From positions 1-62,213 of the forward strand of contig CAMMRL010000009.1 in assembly GCA_946499275.1 (NCBI GenBank): a stretch of DNA of 62,213 nucleotides, written 5' to 3'. Positions 1 through 8,299 of the stretch are shown piece after piece (the first letter of the stretch is position 1; the number at the start of each line of letters is the position of its first letter). The DNA comes from an uncultured Clostridia bacterium. GTDB taxonomy: Bacteria > Bacillota > Clostridia > Oscillospirales > Acutalibacteraceae. The notes beneath the pieces are model-generated. The model saw nothing but the letters and a program-made list of their open reading frames with translations, was not told the DNA's origin and made no database searches. A program made the position numbers and the translations under genes.

Positions 1-2
1 CG

Positions 3-188
3 CTGGTGGAATACAAGCCGGTGTTCAAGACCCGCGACCACTTCCAGAACGAGATCGACGCCTTTATCGACTGTGTGGAGACCGGCAAGAAGCTGCCGTC
101 CCACATCGATACGGCGATCATCACCGCCAGGATGATGCAGGCCATTTACGATTCCGCCGATCAGCACAAAGAGATTGCTTTGGACTGA
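3..188 (+). CDS. Gfo/Idh/MocA-family oxidoreductase, C-terminal fragment (5' end outside window)
   Basis: The frame is open from the first complete codon of the window and stops at 186-188, so only about 61 C-terminal residues are visible. They form the end of an alpha/beta oxidoreductase-like protein: a phrase like 'FxNEIDAFIDCVETGKKLPSHID' followed by a helix containing 'IITARMMQAIYDSA', the usual closing segment of NAD(P)-dependent sugar dehydrogenases of the Gfo/Idh/MocA family. The assignment rests on this tail and on the next gene, which looks like the same family and starts 23 bp downstream. Substrate unknown; a sugar or cyclitol is likely given the locus. Confidence 0.6.
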   Translation: MVEYKPVFKTRDHFQNEIDAFIDCVETGKKLPSHIDTAIITARMMQAIYDSADQHKEIALD

Positions 189-211
189 AAAAGGGAAAGG
201 GGAACAGACTT

Positions 212-1048
212 ATGAAAACCATCGGTTTTATTGATTATTATTTGGACGAGTGGCATGCCAACACTTACCCGGCGATGATTAAGGAACTTTCGGGCGGCGA
301 ACTGGAGGTGGCTTACGCCTACGGTATGATCGACAGCCCTCTGCGTGGTGGGATGACTACTGACCAATGGTGTGAAAAATATTCGGTTGCGCGGTGCGTA
401 TCGATTGAAGAATTGATTCAAAAAAGCGATTACTTACTGGTACTTTCCCCGGACAACTGCGAAATGCACGAACAACTTTGCCAACTTCCACTGCGTTCAG
501 GGAAACGAACCTATGTGGATAAAACGTTCGCGCCGGATAAAGAAACCGCGTTGCGGCTGTTCGCGCTGGCCGATGAATACGGAACGCCCTGTTACTCAAC
601 ATCTGCCTTGCGCTTTGCCACTGAGTACAAGGATATTGATCCGGCAGAAATCACCGCGATGAGTTGTTGGGGGCCCAACGATTTCAATACGTATTCCATC
701 CATCAATTAGAACCGTTGATGATGCTGATGAAGGCAGAGCCCGACCGGGTAATGTGGCTGGACGGCGAGCGATGGATGACGTTGGCCGTCCAATTCCGAG
801 ACGGTCGTTCGGCTACGGTTTCCTGCTTTGGTACGGGGTCTCCGTTTGTCACCAATATTGGAGGAAAAAACAAAAGTAAGATGGTAACAGTGGAATCGGA
901 CTTTTTCCGTGAATTCATCAAAGAGCTCTGCCGTTTTTACCAAACGGGCGAAATACAGGTTCCGCATGAGGACACGATTTCCATTATGGCGGTGCGTGGA
1001 GCTGGACTGCGGGCGCAGCAGACGCCAGGCGTATGGGTGGAAGTATAA
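212..1048 (+). CDS. Gfo/Idh/MocA-like oxidoreductase
   Basis: 278 residues. ATG at 212 follows a purine-rich ribosome site (AAAGGGG). The N-terminus 'MKTIGFIDYYLDEWHANTYP' is an atypical first beta-strand: the classical GxGxxG dinucleotide motif is not evident. The middle keeps the family pattern: 'DYLLVLSPDNCEMHEQL' (a strand, then a loop where cofactor-proximal residues lie) and 'SGKRTYVDKTFAPD', equivalent to the 'KPxxxx' catalytic-lysine region of Gfo/Idh/MocA enzymes. It is about 60 residues shorter than typical 330-360 residue members. It probably oxidises or reduces a sugar or sugar-like substrate in the cytoplasm together with the preceding oxidoreductase. The substrate cannot be read from sequence. 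Confidence 0.6.
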   Translation: MKTIGFIDYYLDEWHANTYPAMIKELSGGELEVAYAYGMIDSPLRGGMTTDQWCEKYSVARCVSIEELIQKSDYLLVLSPDNCEMHEQLCQLPLRSGKRTYVDKTFAPDKETALRLFALADEYGTPCYSTSALRFATEYKDIDPAEITAMSCWGPNDFNTYSIHQLEPLMMLMKAEPDRVMWLDGERWMTLAVQFRDGRSATVSCFGTGSPFVTNIGGKNKSKMVTVESDFFREFIKELCRFYQTGEIQVPHEDTISIMAVRGAGLRAQQTPGVWVEV

Positions 1049-1127
1049 TCCAAAAGAAAGGGGGGAGACTTTCTGTTTACCTGGCGAGGACTTTCCCGAT
1101 TTAGCGTCGGAATTTGTTCGAGATGGA

Positions 1128-1359
1128 AGTGTCCAAATTTGCTGGTGGATAATCCTTAAATTGCGTTTGATTTTGCCGGCGATTGTTGAAAATCTTTAAA
1201 TAAAAAGCACTCTTGAACACGAGGATTTTATAATCTCCGTTTCAAGAGTGTTTTTTTTGTGTAATTCATCTATGCTAGATTGGAAATTAATTGGTAAATA
1301 TCCTTTACTTTTCCATTTTAAAATCGGCGCTTTTCGAAAAAACAGCAGATTTGGACACT
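1128..1359. repeat. Possible MITE or insertion-sequence remnant with 17-bp terminal inverted repeats
   Basis: AGTGTCCAAATTTGCTG at 1128-1144 reappears inverted as CAGCAGATTTGGACACT at 1343-1359, with 16 of 17 positions complementary. The 232-bp segment between carries no gene, only a hairpin terminator. Paired ends of this kind around a short non-coding segment suggest a miniature transposable element or IS remnant. No target-site duplication is visible in the immediate flanks, and chance or a regulatory origin is not excluded. Confidence 0.35.
1207..1260 (+). terminator. Intrinsic terminator
   Basis: CACTCTTGAA (1208-1217) pairs with TTCAAGAGTG (1241-1250), and the stem is followed by eight consecutive T residues. 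It would end transcription of the oxidoreductase genes and lies inside the inverted-repeat element at 1128-1359. No T-rich tail of similar quality exists in the reverse direction. Confidence 0.8.
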
Positions 1360-1601
1360 CTTGTCAGCAGGTATGAAAACGATTTTTTGAAAAAGAACGC
1401 TTATAATAATGACGAAAGAGTAAGAAACTGTGTGCTTTTTCAAGATGGTTTCAGGTGATTTCACGAATCAATTTTCATTCTTATTACTTTTTTATTGGAT
1501 GGAGCAAGAAAGAAACAAGAAGGTTTAGTAATAGTTACAAGAAGTTGATTTTCAGAAAATAAAAGCGAGTAGTTCAGATTTGTTGCTTGGAGGAATGATC
1601 C
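1261..1601 (+). promoter_or_regulatory. AT-rich leader/promoter region of the DUF4838-AraC operon
   Basis: This 340-bp gap holds no credible gene and is clearly richer in A+T than its surroundings. A TATAAT hexamer sits at 1402-1407 without a convincing -35 box. ATGAAAACGATTTTTT starting at 1373 matches the left half of the CcpA catabolite-repression (cre) consensus but lacks the closing CA. I regard it as the probable control region of the downstream sugar genes, not a proven promoter. Confidence 0.35.
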
Positions 1602-2576
1602 ATGTTGAAAAATCGAGGCGTTGTTATCTTTCCGGAAGAGTTTTCACCAGCGTGGGAGGAACGGCTGTACACCGCCGGATTGAACGTATTGGGGCTTTCA
1701 CCGGCTTCCCCGGATCCAGAGGGCCGTATTGCCGCAGAAGTAATGGCGGCTTTCCTCACTCCGGAAAACCGAGCGGCCATCGAGCGGATGGAATCTCGTG
1801 GCATTCAAGTGGAATGGGAAATGCACGCTCTTTCTTGGCTGCTGCCTCGTTCGCTTTTTTCCCAACACCCGGATTGGTTCCGCTTAAATCGAGAAGGGGA
1901 GAGGACAAACGATTATAATCTTTGTTCCTCTAACGAACAGGCGCTGGCCGAAGTATCCAGACGGGCGGAAGAACTGGCAAAAGTTTTCCATCCTCGCAGC
2001 AATCGTTACCATTTTTGGATGGACGATGTTGCTGATTCTGCCTGCCATTGTGAAAAATGTAAAAAATTCTCTCCTTCAGACCAAGCTTTAAAAGTGTATA
2101 ATGCTATTATTCGCGGCATCCGGAGAGTGAATCCGCAAGCAACGCAGTGCTATCTGGCCTATCATGATACGATTCACGCTCCACGTTGCGTTCGGCCGGA
2201 ACCGGGGATTTTTTTGGAGTACGCTCCGATGGACCGGGTATTTGATAAAGGGCTTGCCGACCCGTCCAGCGAAAAAAACCAGGAACAAAGCCGCCATTTG
2301 CCAGAGCTGCTTGCACTGTTCGGTACGGAAGGGGCCCAAGTCCTGGACTATTGGTTGGACAATTCGTATTTTTCCAACTGGACGAAGCCGCCGCAGCCGT
2401 TTCATTTGCAGAGGGATACTATAGAAAAGGATGTCCGGTATTACCAAGAAATGGGCATTGATTTTGTGACGACCTTTGCCTGTTATCTTGGCGAAGAGTA
2501 CACGCGGCTGTATCCCTATCACGGAGAAGTAGAAGAATATGGGCGTATACTACGTGGTGAAAACGCTAAGGCTTAA
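1602..2576 (+). CDS. Short DUF4838-type protein (probable glycoside-hydrolase-like)
   Basis: 324 residues, ATG after GGAGGAA with good spacing. No signal peptide, so cytoplasmic. The central part contains 'FWMDDVADSACHCEKCKK' with C148-x-C150-x-x-C153, the same C-x-C-x-x-C motif found in the two larger proteins at 21624 and 23363. In those it lies in the DUF4838 domain, a family related in fold to glycoside hydrolase TIM barrels. This copy corresponds to the DUF4838 part alone, without the N-terminal alpha/beta domain. The residues after it ('QCYLAYHDTIHAP', 'FVTTFACYLGEEY') fit the same domain. Role inferred: handling of an acidic or unusual sugar brought in by the importers downstream. Enzymatic activity is unproven. 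Confidence 0.6.
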   Translation: MLKNRGVVIFPEEFSPAWEERLYTAGLNVLGLSPASPDPEGRIAAEVMAAFLTPENRAAIERMESRGIQVEWEMHALSWLLPRSLFSQHPDWFRLNREGERTNDYNLCSSNEQALAEVSRRAEELAKVFHPRSNRYHFWMDDVADSACHCEKCKKFSPSDQALKVYNAIIRGIRRVNPQATQCYLAYHDTIHAPRCVRPEPGIFLEYAPMDRVFDKGLADPSSEKNQEQSRHLPELLALFGTEGAQVLDYWLDNSYFSNWTKPPQPFHLQRDTIEKDVRYYQEMGIDFVTTFACYLGEEYTRLYPYHGEVEEYGRILRGENAKA

Positions 2577-2639
2577 TATCCGTTAACGTTCCCGGGGGTC
2601 CGGGTCGCGTTGGCCGACCACCAGAAAGGAGAAAAATGA

Positions 2640-3566
2640 ATGCTGAAAAGCGGTTACGACGGCCGTCTGTTTGAGTTCGAAAACACCTATTTTTACCACC
2701 CGGAGCAGATGGACTTCGTAAAAATCTGGCAGATTGGGGAAATGAGCACGGAACCCGGGTATGAAATGCCAACCCATCTGCAGCCGTGCCACGAAATCAG
2801 CTACATTGTTTCCGGAAAAGGCGTATTCTACAGTGCCGGCACGGCCCTCCCTGTCCAGCAGGGCGACATCCATATCGTTCCCAAAGGGAAGACCCATCGA
2901 ATCGTCGCCGGGACGGATCAGAATTTACGCTTTGCGTATGTGGGATTTGAATTCGGCGACGAACTAGAGGATGGACTCAAGCCGTTAACCGATATTTTTC
3001 AAAACCCGCCCTCCTATTTGGTGAAAGACCTCGGCGAAGTTCGAATGATTATTTATATGCTGATTAACGAAATGTACTCTAAGCCGGTATATAACCGCAT
3101 GATGGTGGAGTGCTATATAAAGCAGATCTTGGTGCATGTGTACCGGCTGCTGATTTCCGTTAAATCCGAAGTTTTTTTACCGGAAAAAAGTAAAAAAATG
3201 ATTGGCCAGTCGGTGTATTCGGTTATACGTTATATCGATAACAACATCTACGACATTACCAGCATCCAGAGTATTGCGGAAACTCTCGGCTACAGCCACA
3301 GCCATCTCTCCCATATGTTCAAGGATAAGATGGGCATTACTTTGCAGACATATGTAAGTATGAAAAAGATTGAAGCAAGCCTTGACCTGCTCAAGTATAA
3401 AAAATCGTCTATTGCCCAAATTGCGATGTCACTGAATTATGAATCCACCCAATCTTTCAGCAAGGTTTTCAAGAAGATCATGGGCTGCTCGCCGACCGAA
3501 TATCAGAAGCAGTATGATCGCGATAAGGAAAAGAAAGGCGGCGATCCGGTTGGCAAACTGGTGTAA
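2640..3566 (+). CDS. AraC-family transcriptional regulator with cupin-like sensor domain
   Basis: 308 residues. The ATG at 2640 is preceded by AAGGAGAAAAA. Residues about 20-110 form a cupin-like sugar-sensing domain, with 'PTHLQPCHEISYIVSGKGVF' and 'QGDIHIVPKGKTHRI'. The C-terminal hundred residues hold two helix-turn-helix motifs: 'SIQSIAETLGYSHSHLSHMFKDKMG' and 'IAQIAMSLNYESTQSFSKVFKKIMGCSP', the signature end of AraC/XylS proteins. It is very likely the local regulator of the importer operon that begins inside its 3' end, switching on transcription when the sugar ligand is bound. Confidence 0.9.
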   Translation: MLKSGYDGRLFEFENTYFYHPEQMDFVKIWQIGEMSTEPGYEMPTHLQPCHEISYIVSGKGVFYSAGTALPVQQGDIHIVPKGKTHRIVAGTDQNLRFAYVGFEFGDELEDGLKPLTDIFQNPPSYLVKDLGEVRMIIYMLINEMYSKPVYNRMMVECYIKQILVHVYRLLISVKSEVFLPEKSKKMIGQSVYSVIRYIDNNIYDITSIQSIAETLGYSHSHLSHMFKDKMGITLQTYVSMKKIEASLDLLKYKKSSIAQIAMSLNYESTQSFSKVFKKIMGCSPTEYQKQYDRDKEKKGGDPVGKLV

Positions 3567-6423
3567 ACGAGTATGCAGCGCTTTGTTGGCTTTTTCTTTG
3601 GCCGGTATGGTCCCACCGGTCTCTACCCTGGCCCAGGAGGGCGATAGCCTTCCGGCTCAGGGGGAACCGGTCGGGCAGGACGACAACGCTTACTTTACTT
3701 ACTACGACCGCTATGTCTCTGTTCCTTTTGGAGAGACGATAATGTTGTCGGCGGGACAAGCGGCGGTTGCCGGCGGACAGGCGGAAAACGGATTTCTTGG
3801 CGAAGCGGCATCCTTGTTGCTGAAACAAGGGGGAGAGGCTGTTTGGCAAATCGTCGTTCCGGAAGACGCGCGGTATATCGTGAAGGTTACCTATGTCGGC
3901 GACGAAGGAAACCGAAAGGATAATGCGGTTGATCTTCTGGTGGACGGGGACGCGCCGTTTGACGAGAGCCAGGATTTACCGCTGACACGGATATGGAAAG
4001 ATGCCACCGCAATCCAGCAAGATTCGGCGGGAAACGACCGGATTCCCAAACAGGAACAGGTTTTGCGGTGGAATACGACGCCGCTGCAAGATTACTCCCT
4101 ATTTACCGACCGTCCGCTGACTCTATACCTCTCTGCGGGGGAACATACTTTGAAGTTGAAAAATGCCGGGGAGACGCTGCACATCGCCCGGGTGGAATTA
4201 ACCGCTCCGGATACGGTTCCCTCTGACGAGGAGACGAAAGCCGCCTATTCGAAAGCCGGTTATGCCGCAGTGGAAAGATATATTCAAAAAGTCCAGGCGG
4301 AACAAACTTCGTGCAAATCCAGCCAGTCAATTTATCCTACATACGACCGAAACAGCCCCGCTACGGAACCTTACGACGTCGTGAAAATCAAGCGCAATAC
4401 TATTGGGCAGTCCAACTGGTCCACGCCGGGCGATTGGATTGTTTACAACGTCACGGTGCCGGAAGACGGCCTATATTACCTCACGCTAAAATACCGGCAG
4501 AATATCCAGATTGGAATGTCCACTTTCCGTTCTATCTATGTCAACGGGAAAATCCCCAGCGCCGCTTATGAAAACGTCCTGTTCCCCTATGGGGTGAACT
4601 GGGAGAACCAGACCATTGTGGACGAAAACGGGGAGCCTTGCCCGCTTTATCTCCAGGCGGGGGAGAATGAAATTCGCTTTCAGGTGACGGTTGGCCGCTG
4701 GGCGGACGTTTTACGGACGGTGGAGGAATCCAACCGGCGCCTGAACGACATGTACATACAGATCGTGATGATTACCGGCACCACGCCGGATAAATACCGC
4801 GATTATTATCTGGAGAAGGAAATCCCGGACTTAATTTCCTGTTTTGAGGAAGAGCGGGACCGCTTAAGTGCGGCGGCGGATGAGTTCGACCGGCTCAACG
4901 GCAGCAAGTCCACCCAATCGGAAACGGTACGCCGTGCAGTGAACCAGCTTGCCAGTATGCTGGAAAAGCCGAAATCCATCCCGCAGCGGCTTTCCAATTT
5001 CCGGGACACTATCAGCAACCTGTCCTCTTGGGTATACGACAATATGGAACAGCCGTTGGAATTGGACTATATTCTGATCCATTCGGCGGACGCGGAAATC
5101 CCCTCCGCTAGAGCGGGCTTTTTGTCCAGTTTGCAGCATCTGGTCGGTTCCTTTATCGCCTCTTTTACGCAGGATTACAACGCCATGGGAGACAGCGCGG
5201 ACAGCGATAAATCCATTACCGTCTGGTTGAACAGCGGCCGCGACCAAGGGCAGATCATGAAGGATATGATAACCGACGACTTTACGGCCGAGACGGGAAT
5301 TTCCGTCAAGCTCAGTTTAGTGCAGGCAGGGTTTATTGAAGCGACGCTGGCGGGAACCGGCCCCGACGTAGCCGTCGGCGTAGCTCGCGGGCAGCCGGTC
5401 AATCTGGCCTGCCGCGGCGCGCTGACCGATTTGAGCCGGTTCCCCGGCTTTGATGAAGTGGTAAAACGTTTTGGCGATACGGCTACAGTGCCATATGAGT
5501 ACAACGGGGGCACCTATGCCCTGCCGAATACACAGACCTATTTTATGATGTTCTACCGGACGGATATTTTGGAGCGTTTGGGGTTATCGATTCCCCAAAC
5601 TTGGACAGAACTGTTGCAGATCGTACCCCGTCTGCAGAAAAACCATATGCAGGCCGGGCTCCCTTACAGTGTGATATCCGCCGCTACCGCGGTAGACAAC
5701 GGCATGGGGGCAAAGGACATGTTTTCGGTCCTTTTACTCCAGGGTGGCGGAAACTTTTATACCGAGGACGCCACCAGGACCACGTTGGACTCCGAAGCGG
5801 CGATGAACGCTTTCAACCAGTGGTGTACCTTCTACGACCAGTACGGTTTTGAATTGGTTTACGATTTTTACACCCGTTTCCGCAACGGCGAAATGCCGAT
5901 CGCCATCGCCGGGTTCGACCAGTATAACACCCTGATGGCCGGCGCGCCGGAAATCCGGGGGCAGTGGGGTATCGCCCCAGTGCCGGGGACGGAACAGGCC
6001 GACGGCTCCATCGACCGTTCGGTGGGCGGCGCCGGGACTTCTATCGTGATGTTTGACGCAGCGGAAGACAAAGATTCCTGCTGGGAATTTATCGAATGGT
6101 GGACAAGAGCGCAGACCCAGGAAACCTACGACGCAAATGTGGAAAACGTCATGGGGCCGGCCGGGCGGAACGCCACGGCGAACCTAGAAGCTTTCTCCCG
6201 TCTTTCCTGGTCGGACGAAGAACTGGAGGCGCTGGAGGAGCAGCGGCAGTATGTTCAGGAACTGCGGGAGATCCCCGGCAGCTATTTTGTCTCCCGTTGC
6301 CTGGACAACGCTTTCCGTTCCGTTTTGTTCGACGGAAAAAACGCCCGCGAGGTGTTCGAGAGGGAGAACGCCAACATCAACCGGGAAATCACCCGTAAGC
6401 GCAATGAGTTGGGACTCCACTGA
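3514..6423 (+). CDS. Extracellular solute-binding protein fused to N-terminal beta-sandwich (carbohydrate-binding-like) domains
   Basis: About 969 residues, twice the usual binding-protein size. The N-terminus is a signal peptide (basic stretch, then 'ALLAFSLAGMVPPVSTLAQ') without a lipobox cysteine. Two beta-rich segments follow around residues 115-150 ('ARYIVKVTYVGDEG') and 300-340 ('GDWIVYNVTVPEDGLYYLTL'), resembling sugar-binding beta-sandwiches, then a helical linker. From about residue 565 comes a family-1 sugar-binding fold ('KSITVWLNSGRDQGQ', 'GTGPDVAVGVARGQPV', 'YALPNTQTYFMMFYRTDILE'). The start is uncertain: ATG 3514 overlaps the araC gene by 53 bp and has a weak ribosome site, while TTG 3550 lies after AAAGG and leaves a shorter signal peptide. 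It captures the glycan for the permeases encoded next. Confidence 0.8.
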   Translation: MIAIRKRKAAIRLANWCKRVCSALLAFSLAGMVPPVSTLAQEGDSLPAQGEPVGQDDNAYFTYYDRYVSVPFGETIMLSAGQAAVAGGQAENGFLGEAASLLLKQGGEAVWQIVVPEDARYIVKVTYVGDEGNRKDNAVDLLVDGDAPFDESQDLPLTRIWKDATAIQQDSAGNDRIPKQEQVLRWNTTPLQDYSLFTDRPLTLYLSAGEHTLKLKNAGETLHIARVELTAPDTVPSDEETKAAYSKAGYAAVERYIQKVQAEQTSCKSSQSIYPTYDRNSPATEPYDVVKIKRNTIGQSNWSTPGDWIVYNVTVPEDGLYYLTLKYRQNIQIGMSTFRSIYVNGKIPSAAYENVLFPYGVNWENQTIVDENGEPCPLYLQAGENEIRFQVTVGRWADVLRTVEESNRRLNDMYIQIVMITGTTPDKYRDYYLEKEIPDLISCFEEERDRLSAAADEFDRLNGSKSTQSETVRRAVNQLASMLEKPKSIPQRLSNFRDTISNLSSWVYDNMEQPLELDYILIHSADAEIPSARAGFLSSLQHLVGSFIASFTQDYNAMGDSADSDKSITVWLNSGRDQGQIMKDMITDDFTAETGISVKLSLVQAGFIEATLAGTGPDVAVGVARGQPVNLACRGALTDLSRFPGFDEVVKRFGDTATVPYEYNGGTYALPNTQTYFMMFYRTDILERLGLSIPQTWTELLQIVPRLQKNHMQAGLPYSVISAATAVDNGMGAKDMFSVLLLQGGGNFYTEDATRTTLDSEAAMNAFNQWCTFYDQYGFELVYDFYTRFRNGEMPIAIAGFDQYNTLMAGAPEIRGQWGIAPVPGTEQADGSIDRSVGGAGTSIVMFDAAEDKDSCWEFIEWWTRAQTQETYDANVENVMGPAGRNATANLEAFSRLSWSDEELEALEEQRQYVQELREIPGSYFVSRCLDNAFRSVLFDGKNAREVFERENANINREITRKRNELGLH

Positions 6424-6431
6424 CAGAAAGG

Positions 6432-7400
6432 ATGGCGCGACCCTTGAAAAAGACCGTTGCACAAAGCAAACCGCCGCGCACAGCGCTCGGCGGGGGCGCG
6501 AAAAGACACGGGCTCCTTTACCGGATGGGACGGTATAAGGAAAGTTATCTGCTGATTGCGCCGTTTATGCTGCTTTTCCTGTTGTTGACCGTCATCCCTG
6601 TTCTGGCCTCCATCGGCTTGAGCTTTACCAGCTTTAATATGCTGTCCATGCCCCGTTTTGTCGGGTTTCAGAATTACGAACGGATGCTGCTGGACGATTC
6701 CATCTTTTTTACCGTTTTGAAAAACACCCTGGTGTTCGCCTTCCTAACCGGTCCGCTAAGTTACATTCTTTCTTTCGTTTTCGCTTGGTTAATCAACGAA
6801 ACCGGCCGGTATCTGCGTACTTTCCTGACGTTGGTGTTTTACTTGCCGGTGCTTTCCGGAAACGTGTATTTTATTTGGGCCTTTCTGTTCAGCAGCGACT
6901 CGTACGGCGTGATCAACGGCGTGTTGATGTCGATGGGGGTGTTGCAAGAGCCGGTCGAGTGGCTGATTAACCAGAACACTATCCTGGCGGTGCTGATTGT
7001 CGTCCAGCTTTGGATGAGCCTGGGGACCGGTTTCCTCACCTTTGTTGCCGGATTTCAGGGGATGGATAAAAGCCTGTTTGAGGCTGGCGCTATCGACGGT
7101 ATCCGCAACCGCTGGCAGGAGTTGTTTTATATCACCGTACCGTCCATGGCGCCACAGCTCATGTTTAGCGCGGTGATGCAGATCGGCGCCTCCTTTGGAG
7201 TTAGCGCGGTGATTCAGTACCTCGCCGGTTTTCCTACCACCCAGTATAGTGCCGATACCATTGTCACCTACATTATGGACGTGGGCACCACCCGCTTTGA
7301 AATGGGGTATGCTACCACGCTCGCCGTGTTCCTGTTCGCCCTGATGATGGTGACTAACACGATAATCACGCGGCTGATCGGCCGCTTCAGCACCGATTAG
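6432..7400 (+). CDS. Sugar ABC transporter permease (MalF/UgpA type)
   Basis: 322 residues with six predicted membrane helices, starting 'LLIAPFMLLFLLLTVIPVLASIG'. The cytoplasmic EAA loop at about residue 216, 'EAGAIDGIRNRWQELFYITVP', is the ATPase-docking motif of carbohydrate importers of the CUT1 group. ATG 6432 abuts the AAAGG ribosome site with no spacing, so the in-frame TTG at 6444 is a plausible alternative start. It lies 8 bp after the binding-protein gene and 16 bp before the second permease, so the three form one operon and one importer. No ATP-binding subunit is encoded nearby. Confidence 0.93.
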   Translation: MARPLKKTVAQSKPPRTALGGGAKRHGLLYRMGRYKESYLLIAPFMLLFLLLTVIPVLASIGLSFTSFNMLSMPRFVGFQNYERMLLDDSIFFTVLKNTLVFAFLTGPLSYILSFVFAWLINETGRYLRTFLTLVFYLPVLSGNVYFIWAFLFSSDSYGVINGVLMSMGVLQEPVEWLINQNTILAVLIVVQLWMSLGTGFLTFVAGFQGMDKSLFEAGAIDGIRNRWQELFYITVPSMAPQLMFSAVMQIGASFGVSAVIQYLAGFPTTQYSADTIVTYIMDVGTTRFEMGYATTLAVFLFALMMVTNTIITRLIGRFSTD

Positions 7401-7416
7401 GAAAGGAGATGCCTTC

Positions 7417-8274
7417 ATGTCCGCCGGATTTTTCAAGCCTAATGTCAGCCGATCGGTTTTCGGCAACGTGATGGTCTTCCTGTTCCTGTTGGTTTTCGGC
7501 GTTTTCTTTGCATTTCCCATCGTGTATGCGATTATTACCGCCTTCAAACCCATGAACGAGATCCTCATTTTTCCCCCACGTATTTTCGTGCGCAACCCCA
7601 CGCTGAGTAATTTCATTGAACTTAGCCAGATGGCGGACAGCTTCTGGGTGCCGTTGACCCGCTATATCTTCAACAGCGTGCTAATCAGCGCGGCGGGTAC
7701 CCTGGGCCATCTGCTGCTTTCCAGCATGGCGGCCTATCCCATGTCCCGGCATGCGTTCCCGGGCCACAAATGGATTAAAAAAGTGGTGGTCATGTCCCTG
7801 CTGTTCACCGCGTCGGTCACCTATTTGCCGCAATATGTGGTTATGTCGCAGCTTCATCTGATCGACACCTACGGCGCATTGATTCTCCCGGCGCTGCAGT
7901 CCTCCCTGGGCCTGTACCTGATGATGAACTTCATGGGGACACTACCGGAGGAAATGCTGGAGGCCGCCCGGATTGACGGGGCGCGAGAAGCCAGAATTTA
8001 CTGGAGCATCGTTATGCCTAACGTGAAGCCCGCCTGGCTGACGCTGATCATTTTTTCCTTCCAGGGGTTGTGGAACAACACGGGCGGTTCGTTTATCTAC
8101 AGTGAAGAATTGAAAGTGCTGCCCGCCGTGATGGCGCAGATCACCGCCGGAGGCATCGCGCGCGCCGGGGTGAGTTCCGCGGCGGCGCTGATTATGATGG
8201 TCCCGCCGATTCTTATTTTCCTCCTGTCCCAGAAGAGCGTAATTCAGACCATGAGCACTTCCGGGCTGAAATGA
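7417..8274 (+). CDS. Sugar ABC transporter permease (MalG/UgpE type)
   Basis: 285 residues, ATG after GGAAAGGAGATG. Six membrane helices, the first being 'VMVFLFLLVFGVFFAFPIVYAI', and the CUT1 EAA loop near residue 181, 'EAARIDGAREARIYWSIVMPNVKP'. It is the inner-membrane partner of the permease just upstream. The two would form the heterodimeric channel for the sugar delivered by the binding protein encoded at 3514. Confidence 0.93.
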   Translation: MSAGFFKPNVSRSVFGNVMVFLFLLVFGVFFAFPIVYAIITAFKPMNEILIFPPRIFVRNPTLSNFIELSQMADSFWVPLTRYIFNSVLISAAGTLGHLLLSSMAAYPMSRHAFPGHKWIKKVVVMSLLFTASVTYLPQYVVMSQLHLIDTYGALILPALQSSLGLYLMMNFMGTLPEEMLEAARIDGAREARIYWSIVMPNVKPAWLTLIIFSFQGLWNNTGGSFIYSEELKVLPAVMAQITAGGIARAGVSSAAALIMMVPPILIFLLSQKSVIQTMSTSGLK

Positions 8275-8299
8275 TACATCGCCGAAAGGAGAGCAAGGC

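Noticed and set aside
1056-1199. A purine-rich ribosome-site-like run followed by an open frame after the second oxidoreductase gene
   Set aside because: No suitable start codon follows the run, and the open frame there lies at the end of the preceding gene in another frame; a decayed gene is possible but not supportable.
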